A stretch of DNA of 64,000 bases, taken from Ophiodon elongatus (taxonomy: Eukaryota; Chordata; Actinopteri; Perciformes; Hexagrammidae). The translations under genes were made by a program, and so were the position numbers. The DNA lies in the NCBI GenBank assembly GCA_016806645.1, contig JACSYO010000396.1, positions 316,001 through 380,000 of the forward strand, in the 5' to 3' direction. The notes under the pieces are model-generated. The model had not been told where the DNA came from. It ran no database searches and saw only the letters and a program-made list of their open reading frames with translations. Below are positions 38,463 through 52,417 of this stretch, piece after piece (positions within the stretch are counted from its first letter, which is position 1; the number at the start of each line of letters is the position of its first letter).

Positions 38463-39599
38463 GTGAGTCCCCGGCTGATGTTCTAACGTACGCTGATGCA
38501 TTTCTGTGATCACTAGCATCACACCTGGGTGGAGCTGCACAGTGCACACTTCGAGGACATCAAAGTTAGTGAAACCAATCCCATCGAAATGCTTGATAAT
38601 TGGACAGCTCTGCACTGCGTTAAGAAACTAAATTGCAGATCATCCAGGTTGTTCCTTAATGAACGATATAAAATAGCAAACCTAGCGGCCTAAAGCTGTC
38701 CTCCAGTTTGTTACTTATAGGTGCAGTCTCTGCCTGAGTTATCTCTTCACATGTAGAATCTGTAGGCAGCTGGACAAAATGTTGGTGCTTGAGAGTGTTC
38801 TGGTCTGCGTTTTGTTTTTGATAAACCCTGTTGGAGCTGGCTGTGGTTGAATGCAGTTAAACCGGCCATCGTCTGAGGATGGTTTATCTCATCACTGGTT
38901 TAGAATTAGCTCGTGAACGGGCTACTTTTGTACACGATGTCTCTCAGCTCTCACAGTGTCACATCTCAACTTACTGATGGGACCGCAATGAGAGCACACG
39001 GAAGAGGAAGTCTTGTCCCCGACACCCGTCAGCTACAGAGGCGCCCCATCACGAGTTACCTGCATGAGCTGCCTCCCACTGAGGATTTACTTTGCACGGA
39101 TTACATGAATACAATTGCTCTTAGCTGACAGTGACACATACATTAGGTACATAACATGCATAAACGGTCTCCTAGCTGGTTTGTGGGTGGAGCTCTGCCC
39201 TCCTCATGGAGCTCAGTGGAGAGATTCTCGTTCTAATATCTGAGCATTTATCCTCTGACATGAACGAGGGCGATGAGAGACCTTCTCCTTCTTCTGCAGT
39301 CTGATAAACATCTACCAGGATCAGCTGGGCATCCTACTGTTATAGTAGTCATGGCAACTGTTGGGTTTTATAATGTGTTTAGAGTCCCAGTGGAGACTCA
39401 TGTAGTTAGTTACACTGTTACACACAGTCCACATGCTCTATGAGATGGGCTGATAAATATATTATCAAGAAAATATGTATGATATCATATAGTTAAATAA
39501 AAAGATGTTCTAATGTATGTTTATCCAGACAAACAAAACAACAACCAGCAGCTTTAGTGATTGTTTGTGATGCTAGCTAGTTGTTAGCTGGAAATGTTG

Positions 39600-40015
39600 T
39601 TAAAAGGACAGTTCATCCCAAACCAAAGAGACAGCTTTTAACCCGTGGTCCTATTATCAGTCTAGATGGTTTGCAGGTATCAGGTGTGAGTTGCTTTGTG
39701 TTGGACACATCAGCCAGTGAGATGTGAACTTATTCTTCAAAATAATGGAGCGAGATGGCACATGGCTCGTGATGAGAAACCCAATGACTCCTTTACTCCA
39801 GATAATCCTCAGACCTTGGTGTGAGCAGTTTCATGTAGTGAACTACGGTTGAAAGAAAATAGTTCCCACATGAAATGAGCGCCACAAAGTGCCGTTATAT
39901 CGGAGGGAAAGGCCGATACCTTCAACACTCAGGAACTCCCACCAAAACAATCTAGACTGATACATAGCAAACAGACAAATACGTACTTTTCATCTGTGAT
40001 GAGCTGTCCCTTTAA
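39600..40015. mobile_element. MITE with terminal and subterminal inverted repeats (416 bp)
   Basis: The left end TTAAAAGGACAGTTCA and the reverse complement of the right end, TTAAAGGGACAGCTCA, match at 14 of 16 positions. An internal pair, TATCAGTCTAGATGGTTT (near 39657) and its reverse-complement-like AAACAATCTAGACTGATA (near 39947), extends the palindromic fold. TTAA at both tips could be the target duplication (piggyBac-like) or part of the repeat. No ORF is present, so it would depend on a transposase elsewhere. Confidence 0.7.
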
Positions 40016-43000
40016 GGTCTCTAGTCCGTTTCAGATCATTTTGCAAGGATCCTCAAATCCACCTTTATTCGTTACATTTACATCCTGTTTGTTTACGCAT
40101 TCTCATTTTATTGACTGTATTCTTTAATAACACAAAGGGCATCATGCAAGAACCACTCGCACAAACACATGCCTTCTGAAGGGGCGTGTACGAGAGATAG
40201 AAGCCTCACTTTCTTCCTTTAACTTGGAGTTAGTACGTCCTCGTAGCGCTGAAGCACAACGACACATTCTCTTGACGGCCTCCCGTCTCAGTTGCTCTTG
40301 CTCTCCGTCACAGTTCACCTCTGTGGTGTCACAGTGTTGACAGCTGTAGTAACATTGGTCACCCTGATGTCACGACTGACCCTGTAGAATGTCGGATGTT
40401 CTCATCTACGGATTTCTAAAAGATGATTGTTCGTGAAGGAAACCTGGCCACAGGTGAATTACAACAGGTAGCCTTATGAAGACGTTTAGTGCCATGTATT
40501 ATGCTTATGATTCAATCTCACCAACGCACTCATGCACAGGTGGTATTCATTAAGATGAAACAAGGGATTTATGGCAGCACAATGTGCAGTTCAGAGGATC
40601 TACTGAATAAAACTCGAACGAGCAGACCTAATGGGGAAAAACTGCTATGCAGGTTTCATATCTGAATGTGTTTTGATTTCTTATTTTCCGTGCTAATTCA
40701 TGTGTGTACACCATCGTGTGTTCTTTTGTCAGCGTGCCTCTAGCAGATACATGTAAATGTGGGAAGATAAACCTTGACGCTTTTCCGCATGAAACACACA
40801 TAAACTCACATGCACGAACATGCTTACAGACGTGCAAACGTGCACACAAAGTTATTGTTAAAACAGCAAAATATCCCCTGGACTGCTTTCTGATGGAGCA
40901 CACACACACACTCAAACACACACACACTTTGCAACACAGCGTTGGCCTTTCCTTGCCCTCCTCTTGCTTAAGTGAGAGCAGGAGATAAGGCTGCAGAAGA
41001 GGATTATTACCTAGATCCCCGGGGGGAATCCACTTTGTGGCCCGGCTTTGCCCCCACATTTACACATCCAGCATGCCATTCACGCTACTCCTTCATGTTA
41101 ACAGGCCTTGTCTTCCAGGCTAAAGCTCCTCTCATCCCAGAGAGACTCATTGGAATTGGTTATCATATATTATACACTGGTACAGTGTTGTATCTGAATA
41201 AGGCTCATGTCTTAGTGTTAATTGATGCCAGTTTTAAAGAGCGCTGTGCGATGTGCTGTCCCTGCAAAGCAGAGGGAGGAGGATAAAGTGCTTCAGCTGC
41301 CGAGGTTCTTTTTCTATCTTTGCTTTTCGTCAGCAGCGATGGAGGGCCACAGTAAAATCCATCCCTGCTGGAGGAAGCATTCATTAAAGACATACATGCT
41401 AATCTAGTCTCACTTTACCCTCCAACACAATCAAGAAAAGGTGTGAAACGGAGAATTAAATGGCCACAATGGCCATATAAAGATGTTTTATGGAATTATC
41501 TGAGAAGTTTAATCACTTCCTCTGACTGATTGGCATTTTCATATCAGACTATTGTATGGTATGACTGTGTTTATGACCATGTTCATGACTTGTTGTGAAT
41601 ATTCCATGTAAAGTATATGGAAGATGTCCTTATTGTCCCGATTTACCTTCCAACCCACCACTATGGTAAAGAACTTTGGCTAGAGTCCAAAAGAATGACA
41701 TCATGGAAAAAGTAACCAAGATGTATTTACTGTGAAGGGTGTGTGGGTTCACCCCTCAGACCAGGGCAAGCCTGAGTTTGTCATGAAGAAAAGCAAAAAG
41801 TGACGATTGTAAAATGGAGAAAGTGGCACACACTTCCAAACAGCCTCGCCTTGAAATAATTCATAGTAGGCTAGTTGGTTGGCTGCAATTCTGACAGAAG
41901 GGAGAAGGGGGTTTAGATGCTCTTAGCTGCTAGGCCAAGCCCTTCATTTGGATCATACTGAGCCCTTTAGAGACAAGATAAGTCGCTTGGAGACTCAGTT
42001 GCTGGTTTGGGCACCTGATGTGGAAATTGTCAAAATTTACCAAAACACAAACTATTCAAATGCAAAAAAATGAATTATGCATTCCTGTTTCTCGCTTTGA
42101 AAGTCGCAGTCAACGAAGAGCGCTTGATTCGTAAAGTTGAAATGGGGAGTTATCTGTACGATACCTCATTTTACTATAAAAACCTCAATGAGGAGGCAGG
42201 TGACGAGAGGGAGATCACCAGCTGAATCTTTCCTACTTGCTGTTGGCTGTATTGTGTGTTCACTTCTCTGGCATTGGAGTGTCTTAGGATCCCCCGTGAA
42301 GAACTGGAGGACGTAGTGAGGAAGAAGGACATCTGGGCTACCTTACTAAATGCCTCTTCAGACCAGTCACAGATAAGTTCATCCACTCGCCCTTGGGGTG
42401 CCAGAAGCCTGGTGACGTTGCAACTACTCGCAGTGCTAGTTGGTGGATTGCTCCAGATAGCATGCTGAGTCCTCACGTTTCAATCAGCCAGGAGCGTGCT
42501 AGTGCTATTCTGTCACAGTAGGTCTTCACACAGTTTATTCAGGAGACCCTGAGGGATATTTAATCAACTGATTCGGTTCTTTCAACTGACCGTGTGTTTA
42601 TACTCTGGCAGAGGAAGGTTAAGTAAAGGAGAAATGATGCAGCGCTGCTAATACGGGGTCATGAGGTTTGTGTCTTCAGAGCCAAGGCCACCATGACACC
42701 TGACATTTACAGAATGTAGACATAACTCTCTTGCAATGAGGTATTATTAGCAACATTTCATGTGGGCCCACTTTCACTTTGACCTCAAAGTAAAATGGTT
42801 TTGATAACGTAGATAAACAATTGGTAGGTTTGTAACCTGTCTGATCGTTTGTCCGCTAGTGGTTCTTAACCCCTTGAATTTAGTTTTAGTGGTGATCAGA
42901 GCAATGACTTTATGAGCTAAATGTAAGATGGACAAAACAACAAAAAATGAAATGTAAGCTTTAAACTTGACGTTTTCTTCAAAAGTATGTTTCAAGGAAG

Positions 43001-45402
43001 ACGCTGGAGACATACTGCAGCTTTCCCATCTGTGGCCCTTATTTCGACTGAGAGAAGTTGTAGTGTATGTGCTGTTTGAGAGATGGAGGCGATTGTCTTT
43101 TAATGCTGTGGGGAGGGGTGCAAGTGTTCCCCTGTCCTTTAACTTAATGCTTAGGGCTCACTGAAGCAAACGGCATAATAGGTGTAGCACTTGCTTCACT
43201 ATACCAACATCAGCTAATGGAGCTGTGTCGATCTGTCAGCGCCTCTTTACAGCAGCATTAGGAACAGCAGTTATCCCATATTACAAGGCACAATTTAGCA
43301 TACACAATCTGGGAATCACATTACATACATTGTGTGTCTGCCTGTGTGTTTTATGGTGCATTTGATCCATGGCTATTGATAACCTCTTTTGGCAGGCTTG
43401 TTGGCACAGTGTGAGAGCACAAATGAATGAATCCAGCAGGGACTCGGCTGCGCTGTGTCGAGCCATTTGGACTCCCTGCCCTGCCGAGCGCCCGTGTGAG
43501 GCTGAGCGCTGTCGCTCGCCAGCGTCTCTCTGAGCCCGGGAGGCAAAGGCCTCCTGAGTTGATTGGACTTATAGGTGGAGGGATTTGTGTCAGGGAGATA
43601 AGGGGGCATTAGATGTTAGACCTTGAGGATGGTACCTTAACTGGGCTGCCCTGCAGGGCTCAACCTGCCCCTGTTGGTAAACACTCACTGGAGCTGATTA
43701 CCTCCCATTCACAGCAGAGGATTGAGAGGCTGAGGCAACTCATGGAATTAATTGGGAACCTGCTGTTTGTTGCTTTAGGGCTAATCTCTTGTTGGGCGGA
43801 TGTAATTTGCAGTAAAGACTTTACAATCCCATAGTGCAAATTGTCATTATTTGAAATGAGACAAAAGTTCAGTATGGCATCTGAAGGCTGGTGAAGAAGC
43901 AGTATTCAGTCCGCGTTTGGCTTCGGGTGTGAATTTGCGTGTACCCTGAGTTGGATCGGATCATATACTCATCATTCCTTTCAGGGAGACGATCTGTCAA
44001 GGATCCGACTAAAAACACCTTGACCACGGTATCCATATCGGTGAAAGCCTGGTACCCTTTTTTTTTTTTAATTTCAACAAAATTGCTTTGTTGATTCTTT
44101 TGATTTGTTTCTAAACTATTTAGCTGGCAACCGGGAAAGCTCCAAGTGGAGTATTTTTTGTTAATGACCTGAACTGAGCTGTACCGGAAACCTGGTAATT
44201 CTGAAATATAATTTTGTGATGCAGAGGAACTGGGCTGAATTATGAACAAGCTTGCTTTCTTTGTTACCCTTTTGCTTAAATATAACCTGTTTAATGCAAC
44301 TATTCTGCCCTTAATTCTAAATCTGTGCGTGTTGGTAAAATAACCAAGGGTAAGGTATATTCTGTTTGCCTGTATCCTTTGTGGGGATGGATACTCCTAC
44401 AACTTGTTGGTTTAAATTTGATCAAACCACTACAGCGTAGCGTAACCACATTAATTGGTACAAAATATGAAGGAGAGTCAGTATTTATACTGAGTAACAT
44501 AATTGAACTTGTATTAAATTCACCCCTGGCACAACCCTTTGAAAAGGAAAGTGATAGCCAAATAATGAATTTAGTCTCAATCAGTCCTGAGCCCTCGGCT
44601 CATAAACAGTAACCGTAATACTTCACACACACAAAAGACTTAATCAACCTCTTTATGAATGACAGGTTTAATGAACTATTAACTACACACACAACGACTA
44701 ACAAATGAAAATACCAGTGAATTAATAAATGCAATAATAAATGAATATATGAATACAGCGTTTGGCCATGACGATGAAAACGTCAACGTTAAGCAGTTAA
44801 ATTCAACTCGGCAGCTGAGAGAGTGCTGTGAAGTGAAAAGGACATTTCTATATTGATGGGAGACCTTAGAGCTACCCTAACATTCCTACTCACTCTTATT
44901 CTCTGCTTCAACCCAAATATCACAGGAAAAAGTGAAGATTCACCTGATGTTTCAGATGACCAGGGGCAAAGTTTTGCTGGAGGGGAGGGGCAAGGGGTGC
45001 TCGAGTATTCTCAGTCGCGATCGGTTAAAGAAGACTGCTTGGCCTGAGCTTATCTCTCACTTCAGTAGTGTTAGAAACAGACTGGAGCAGGTTTCTTTGT
45101 TTCTATCTTTCAAGGTTGGCTGGGGGCCGGCCTCCAGCACTTCTGTAGGACTCGGGGCCCCGGCTGAGTTCCAGGCGAGCAGGAGACAAAGCATGAAAAT
45201 GAGGGAGACAGCAAGAAGTCTTTGGGGGTCCCCGGTTTTTAAAGTCTCTGTAAATGCGGCAGTGTCTGATGCCAATGATGCAACACTTTTTTATTATTAT
45301 TTTGCTTTAGCAGATACAAGCTTCATGAATACCATTCAGAGAGATCTGCAGCAACTCAGAAATATGTGAAGCTGATTTGCATCTGTTTGAGGTCATTTTG
45401 CT

Positions 45403-46500
45403 TTAGGCTTGCAGTCTCATGCTGAGGAGGTGTTTATTCAATCTCTCCTTGAAGGCATGAACACTACTTGATGGGATGTCTCTGACATCAGCAGGGGGAG
45501 GGCTGTCCCATGGTGTTACAGTAGAGTGGAGAACGCTCCCGTCAAGGCATTTAGTGTGAGCCCTGCGGTGGTAACCACCGGGTGGTTCCACCTGGGAGCC
45601 TTGAGGGTAGCAGTGCTTTCAGGTCTGCTGGATAGGTGGGAGTATGCATTTTGAAAATAACAGTTGCTGCACAATCGTACAACTTGGTGTTGGCACAATC
45701 CATTAGGGCATAGTCCTCAACGAAACCAATGATCTTTAGTGCCTTTGTCTGAATGATATTTATCTGCATGAGAGTGGTTTGTGAGGTATTCATCCAGGCA
45801 AGGCTGGGGTACTCCATAATACTCCTGACCTGGGTTTTGTAGACATGGGCTTTGCCTCTAGGATCAAGCTCGTAGGCCAACTTCATCAAGGCTCCGAGGT
45901 GTTATCTTGCACGTTCGCAGATTTTAGATGGATGGTTGGTCCACTGTAGGTTTCTGTCAATGCGTAGTCCTAGAACTTTCATCTGGTCACTGAGCTGGAT
46001 CTCAGTGATCCCAAAGAAGAGATCAGGTCAAGATGCATTCCTCTTTCTGGATAAGATCATTGACTTAAACTTGCTTGAAGATGACCTCTCAGGCATCAGC
46101 CCACATCCCAAGGTTTTCCAGGTCCATGTTTAGGCTTGCTGCCGCCTCAGACCCATTTGATGATCTTATGGGTGTGAAGATGGTGGAACCATCTTTGGAG
46201 AGAAATATTTTGTTCCCACATTGTTCCACAATATCATCCATGAAGATGGACAATAATAGTGGGCCAAGAATGGATAACTGAGGTACTGATGCATTGATGG
46301 TGCATGGTGAGGAAGACTGACTAGAGAGCACAACATCCTTGTAGGTGTGTCTGTAGCCACATGTATAGTCTCCCTGTTATGCCTTTTGACATGAGTTTTA
46401 CCCAGAGGCCATTGTGCCAGACCTGGTCGACTGGCACTGAAGCGCAACACTTCACCACCTTTGTCGAGGATGTTGTTCCACGCCTTGGACAAAACTGTGA
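45403..46500 (-). pseudogene. LINE reverse transcriptase fragment (Jockey/CR1/I superfamily)
   Basis: Minus-strand pieces in order: 46331-46089 has SILGPLLLSIFMDDIVEQCG, the RT palm block, then LNMDLENLGMWAD. About 46000-45890 has LGLRIDRNLQWTNH. 45889-45560 has MMKLAYELDPRGKAHVYKTQ and SIMEYPSLAWMNTSQTTLMQ. 45591-45403 has the C-terminal VHAFKERLNKHLLSM before a stop. The catalytic FADD-type box reads SKDG, and there are several frame changes, so it is inactive. The endonuclease domain is absent (5' truncated). Confidence 0.8.
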
Positions 46501-46521
46501 ATCTTTCTAAAAGAATGAACG

Positions 46522-46578
46522 AACCACCGATCTTCTGATTGAAGGACGACCCTCGCTGCCACTGAGCCACAGTCGCCC
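46522..46578 (-). mobile_element. tRNA-like SINE head fragment
   Basis: The sequence is the reverse complement of the SINE head: TGGCTCAGTGGCA (A box), GTCGTCCTTCAATCAGA and GATCGGTGGTTCG. The tail is missing. It lies beside the upstream end of the LINE fragment. Confidence 0.7.
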
Positions 46579-47040
46579 ACCAATGTTGCTATGAGGTGGA
46601 ACATTGTGTTCGGAGTGAAATGTCTCAACAACTAGGGGATGGCCTCAGCTGTGCCTTATGTGTTTAGGGATGATGAGCAAATTAAAACGTGCAAATACCC
46701 TTTCCGGAACTATCAACATCCCCATTTAAAAAAAAGAGCAGCACACAGACACTTTTCCACACTTTTCAATGATATGCTTTTATTTTTTACTTTGGCACAA
46801 ATGGCTGAAGGATGTTTCCAGAACAAAATAACACAATGACAATGAATGGGCAAAGATATCTACTCGCCACAGATGCATTTAGTGAGAAACTCACAGTGCA
46901 GATGAAACATCACATCCAAACAGATGGTGAGGCAGATGGGGAAAAAGAACATCTGTGTTTAGTTTGTGCCATCACTGCCCGTCTCAAGCTGAGAGGAGGC
47001 CTGTTTGCTTTCATGAGAACTTCATTCATTTTACTCACAA

Positions 47041-47068
47041 GTCAGGGTTAGGATAGCCTAACCCTGAC
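47041..47068. repeat. perfect 12-bp inverted repeat, 4-nt spacer
   Basis: GTCAGGGTTAGG (47041-47052), ATAG, then its exact reverse complement (47057-47068). Confidence 0.85.
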
Positions 47069-49857
47069 CCATGGATGGGATTACGTGGTGCCTCTCTTAC
47101 TATGTACATTCAAGATTCAGGATTCAATGATTTATTACACACATACTCAGTGAAATGTGTAGTTACCATTTTTTTAAAGGTTAATGTGCAATAATGTTAA
47201 AAATAACTAATACCAGATCATCCCATCGTCACAATACTAGATCCAGCTATGTGAGTGAATATCAGACCAATATCCAATATCAGTATCAACGCATCTCTAA
47301 TTTAAATAAAACTATATGTCAATTTGAGAGGAGAAATGTCTCTTTGGTGGAACTCCAAACAACTCCTAGACATCTGAAACGGGAAAAGGTCCCCCGACTA
47401 GACTCTTTGTAAGGAATTACAAGCCAAATATGTTGGGAACCACTTATTTAATCTATACCAGTGCTGCAATGTTTTTAATAAGCTTATCCTGTTTTTGTTT
47501 TTTTTGCATTTCATTCCAAGATCATTACATGGAAATTAACCACAACTGTCAGATAAATGATGTGCATTAAGATGTACAATATGTCCTTCTACGATGTCAT
47601 TTAAGGTGAAACATTGACATCAACAGAAGTGCAAAGTCGTTACTCTTCCTCCCAGAGTGCTTTGCTGTGTCTTACAGCTGTCATGCAGAAGCTGAATTCT
47701 TCCAGCCCAACTGCTCCCAGAACCCTCTCTTTGGTGTTTCTCTTGCCTCGCTTTGCTAATGTCAGAGTGTGCCAGTGTTCAAGTGTGACACGTTCCGTGT
47801 GCGTGCTCGGGCCGCGTGTACGCGTTTCCGTGTGTGTGCATTCATGCACGTCGTGTAGCGCATGCTTGCACATGCTCGTTGCCAGCGTTTACATCTGTCG
47901 GAGGGCAGCGCGGCATCGTGTGAGCCCGGCCATCTCACAGCTCACTCCCCTTTTCACTCCGGCCTGGCGTTGCTTTGCATAATGACTCACAGGGGCTGTG
48001 CTGTTTGGGGAAGATTAAATTTAGAACACAGCTGGGGGTCGTGGCGCTCCCTCACACTGTGTTTTTTTTACCTTCATGCATTTTAAGGCTTGTTGAACTT
48101 TAGAATCAGGACGTGCATGTGCAGCCCCCTATTTCAGTGGCATTATGTAAAAGAGTCCACGTAACATAAATGTTAAAAAGATGTGAGGCGATTCCTTTGG
48201 GAACACAAAGCACTGTTATTTTACACAGATAGAATGTACCAGGACTGTCGTATTGACGAAGACTTTTCATTTTTAACACCGGCCCCTCTGTATACATCTT
48301 CAAAAAAGTAATTCCCGAGCTTTCAGAAGCTACGCATCAAGATCACAACACCAGTGTGGAAAGGAATCGTGCAAATTAACACTCGGGGGCAAATTCACAA
48401 AAGGATTTTGTGGCTCTTGCTGTCACTAAACTCAAAATAAGACAAAAAGAAAGTGTGATTGTCAAAGCAACCGCAAAAGGTGAAATGCAGCCCTCACTGC
48501 TCTGCATAGCAGTCAGCGTCTCGTGCTCCTGTGTTATTTGCACCTATTTTAATGAGGTAGTCGGCACAGTTTTGGTACAAAATTGGCCTCCTTCCATGCA
48601 AATAAGCCTTGTTTCAAAACAGTGCACAGATCAGAGCTAACACGCTGTTACAGTGAAATCATTAGTCTTCAGAGAGTTGGTGGTAAATGAAGCACATTCA
48701 TAAGGGCTATCTCGTCAAACTCATTTATTTTTGGACGGAAAATGTATTTAATAAAGCTCCTCCACATTTAAATATTCAAAACACATGAGAAAAAGCCCCA
48801 GATTTAAATAATCAATGAGGTGACGCTGCTGTGCCTCGTGTGTAAGTCTCTCTCAATGAGAAGACACACTTATTGTTTCAGCTGGGGTGGGATTGCTTCA
48901 CTTATTTAATAAACTAAAAATAAATCTCAAATGTCTCAAAAAACTCCTATAATAAGAGAAAGTAATTCACATTTGTTTTTATCATTAATGATGTATTACT
49001 TTTACCACATGTGTGTGCTCTGCTGCACGGAGGCCTTCGTGGGCACAAAGAAGGGAGAGGGGAGCCGGCCTGAATGGACTCAGCGTGTCACCCTCACAAC
49101 CGATGCATTCATACTCGGCCACATGGATCTTTGCACTCAGCTGCTAACTGAATGTGCGTGTTCCCGCTGTAACATCATCAGCGTAATGTCTTTTGTGAAT
49201 CAGGCGTGGAGACGAGGCAGATAATGGACGCTCAGTTCACGGCGCATCTCAATTCCTGATTTACATATGAATCACCAGAAGTCTGTGTTGTTTATACGCA
49301 CGACAGTCTGTGACAGCAGCTAATTTCACCGAGCTGACCTCCGTAATCACCACCGGGCAGTCCAACAGACCTGCCCTGCCTTCCTCTCCCTCTCGCCACC
49401 TCTCAGCATTAACGTTTAATAATCGATGTCACACTCCTCTGCCAGTAAGAGCAGCGGAGACCGCAGTGTTCAAAGTGTTTATGGCTGCTTTGCTCTTGTT
49501 TGCTCTCTCGATGTTCCTCTGGTCGGCTTTGACCCGCCTCCCAAGGTCGCTCCGTACCGTGAGCCCTCTTTGAACATGTTCTATGTCTCAGAACGGGAAC
49601 CTTCCACGCTGCACGCTGCACTCATTGCTGCTGCTGCTGCTGTTTTTTTGCATTCAAACTCCGAGCTTGAGTTTGATCGTGACAGTTTTTCCCCCTGATG
49701 TGTTCAACCGTATCTTGCTTCAATTTGTTCCAAACAAACTAGAGTCATTCATCACCTCCTGTGTTAGAGCTGCACATTAAGATGTGCTTTGCGAACTTTA
49801 AAGTTCAATAGATCAAAGTAATGATTCGATATTATTGTATTTATTTAAAGCTGATAG

Positions 49858-50057
49858 CTGGGTGACTGTGACTCAGTGGTGAGCAGGGTCGTCCTTCAAT
49901 CAGAGGATCGGTGGTTCGATCCTAGGCTCCGCTAGCCCATGTCGATGTGTCCTTGAGCAAGACACTGTGTGTGAATGTTAGATAGTCCTGATGGACAGGA
50001 GGCAGGTGGCACCCATCCTGTATGAATGGGTGAATTATGTCATGTAGTGTTAAAACC
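49858..50057 (+). mobile_element. tRNA-derived teleost SINE
   Basis: A-box-like TGACTCAGTGG, then GGTCGTCCTTCAATCAGAGG, B box GGTTCGATCC, GTCCTTGAGCAAGACAC and ATGTCATGTAGTGTTAAA. It is nearly complete, with a short deletion after AAGACAC compared with the 30405-30689 copy. Confidence 0.85.
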
Positions 50058-51412
50058 TGTTCCACCCGACAGCCCCACAGGTGGGGCCGAAGTGTACCCC
50101 TTTTTAAAAACTTTGGGGTTCCCCCTGTGAGTGAAGACACTAATCAAGAACAAATATAATGATGTTGCCTATCAGAATAACAGAAAGAATCCGGGCTACA
50201 AGCTCATGTAAACCATTTGTACATGCTCCAAACACGACGAAACAAGACCAACCAAAAGCATAAACAAATATTCATATTCATATCTCGCCAGCCACTGGAC
50301 TTGCTCGGCATATGTCTCCCTTGCTCGAGTTAGCTTCATGCTACATAGGCTTGTGACCACACTAAAGAACGGCAAGAAGACAGGGATTCCGCACATACCG
50401 GTCAATCCCCTGTAGACCACAGCCTCAGCGATCAGTGAGCCAAATAGCACGAGCCTCAGACAAATATGAAACCAGAAAAATATGAAAAAACTGTACACTC
50501 ACCGATCGTAAATCTGTTTCCTGTTATTATCCCGGTCGTGTTACGCTGAAAAAGGCCCGTACGAAACACTCTGCTTTGAAACAAATCTTTCCGGGGTCTT
50601 TGTGACTGAACATTTACATATGGGGGGTTGCTAAGCACCCACCTTATCGCCCAATCACATTAGCATCTGCATGCCTGACTGACTCTTATTGGCCAAACAG
50701 TGCTGTCTATCACACGTTCGCCGGATTTCCTGTTTGCTCCTCTCTATTCAGAATAAGACGATGTCCCACTCTGCTCTGAAAACCATTCACAGAAAAAATA
50801 GCAGACTTTTTACTCTCCAGAACTCTGATTTTGAGAACAAAAATATGCATTTTATAGAGATTTCAGAGCAAAACACATTCTTTTAGTTTGGCATTGTGTA
50901 TGTTAATGCTGTATATGGATGTATTAAACATAATTAGTGAAAAAAGAAGTAAAACAAATAGTTTTGGTAAAAACTAATGAAGAAATAAATTATTCAATAA
51001 ATCCAAATTTTCAGAGGATTTTTCTGACCTGTCTGTACTAAAAACTCTTTTGTTGTTTTCTGCTTCACTTTATTCAAAGTCACACTGTGCAGAGAGTGTG
51101 TTCACATATTGTACTATGATATGAAATGGTTTTAAACCTGCAACTGCATTATTCCAAAGTGATGATCATTATCGACGATTATTATCATCGAACCTGAAAT
51201 CTTTTAATTTTTCTGTGTACCATCTTCATTTACTTTTAACCAGTGACATATATATTTATATTTACACATTATTTAAACAATCTCACAGTTATTAACATTT
51301 TAATAACACCAAAATGATTCAAATAGAGCTTGTGGTTGCAGAATTATACTCACTTTAGTATGAGCATGCTTTTTTTGTGCAGAGACCTCAAAAATAGACT
51401 AGGGTGGAATTA

Positions 51413-51470
51413 AAGTGCTTCGAGTGGTTTGAAAACTAGAAAAGAGAAATACAAGTACAGTCCATTTATA
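51413..51470 (+). mobile_element. SINE 3' tail fragment
   Basis: CTTCGAGTGGTTTGAAAACT, AGAAAAGAGAAATACAAG and ACAGTCCATTTA match the terminal part of the SINE family seen elsewhere in the window. Confidence 0.6.
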
Positions 51471-51802
51471 CTGCTAACATTAAAAGTAAGGATTGTATTG
51501 TGTACACCTTATTGCTATGACAATCCATCATGCTGCCATCATGTGTGCTTTATGAATAAAAGTGGCTTTTGTGAAACAGAAGTTTCACAGTCATCATTTT
51601 CTCTTTTTTTCCCCTGTGCTCAACAGCTTGTGTTTTGACACCAAAACATTTTCCAGTGTTTATATGTGTTGATTCATCAGCAGTTGGATGTCCATAATGT
51701 TTAGTTGGCAGATGTTGATTGGGTAATTAATTATCTGATAGAGACTATTAGGCTTGTCCTTGTTCTAAACTAAGGGGTGTTACCTGTAATTGGGTTCATC
51801 TA

Positions 51803-51971
51803 GTACTTGGTTATGTTTAGGCAACACAAGTACTTGTTTATGTTTAGGCAACACAAGTACTTGGTTATGTTTAGGCAACACAAGTACTTGGTTATGTTTA
51901 GGCAACACAAGTACTTGTTTATGTTTAGGCAACACAAGTACTTGGTTATGTTTAGGCAATACAAGTACTTG
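51803..51971 (+). repeat. 27-bp minisatellite, 6.3 copies
   Basis: Units start GTACTTGGTTATGTTTAGGC at 51803, 51830, 51857, 51884, 51911 and 51938, with a partial seventh. Copies 2 and 5 carry GTTTA where the others have GGTTA. The period is divisible by three, which keeps a nine-residue repeat open on both strands. This is a frame artefact and not a protein. Confidence 0.93.
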
Positions 51972-52353
51972 TAAGTGTGCAACAATTAACTGATAATAAA
52001 TAGTGTACTAATGTAATCAGAATGTAATTATAGTCTCTTTTCAGCTATGATACAATAAATAACTTAGAAAATAACATTATAGCATTACTTATAAAAAAGT
52101 AAACATAATTATTGTCATTTCATTGTTTAACAGTAAGATAAAGTTTAATAAATGATCAATTCACCATTTCATTTCCTTTCACGTGTTGCTGATTCAACTT
52201 GAATGCTCCGAGGGCAAAGAAAAAAGAAAGAAATCTTGTCAAATTAATATATATCACTGAATTATGAATACACACATTATTTATTTGTGTCTGTGACATC
52301 AAGCTTAGTTACATCTTCATACTCACCAGTCAGCCCGGTGCTGTGATGTCTCC

Positions 52354-52354
<1 letters not shown>

Positions 52355-52417
<63 letters not shown>

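Noticed and set aside
45936..46281. Plus-strand ORFs over the LINE fragment
   Set aside because: They are antisense to the reverse transcriptase remnant.
49858..49925. tRNA gene (A and B boxes present)
   Set aside because: The boxes belong to a dispersed SINE with a characteristic non-tRNA tail. A proper cloverleaf acceptor stem is not evident, and there are several sister copies.
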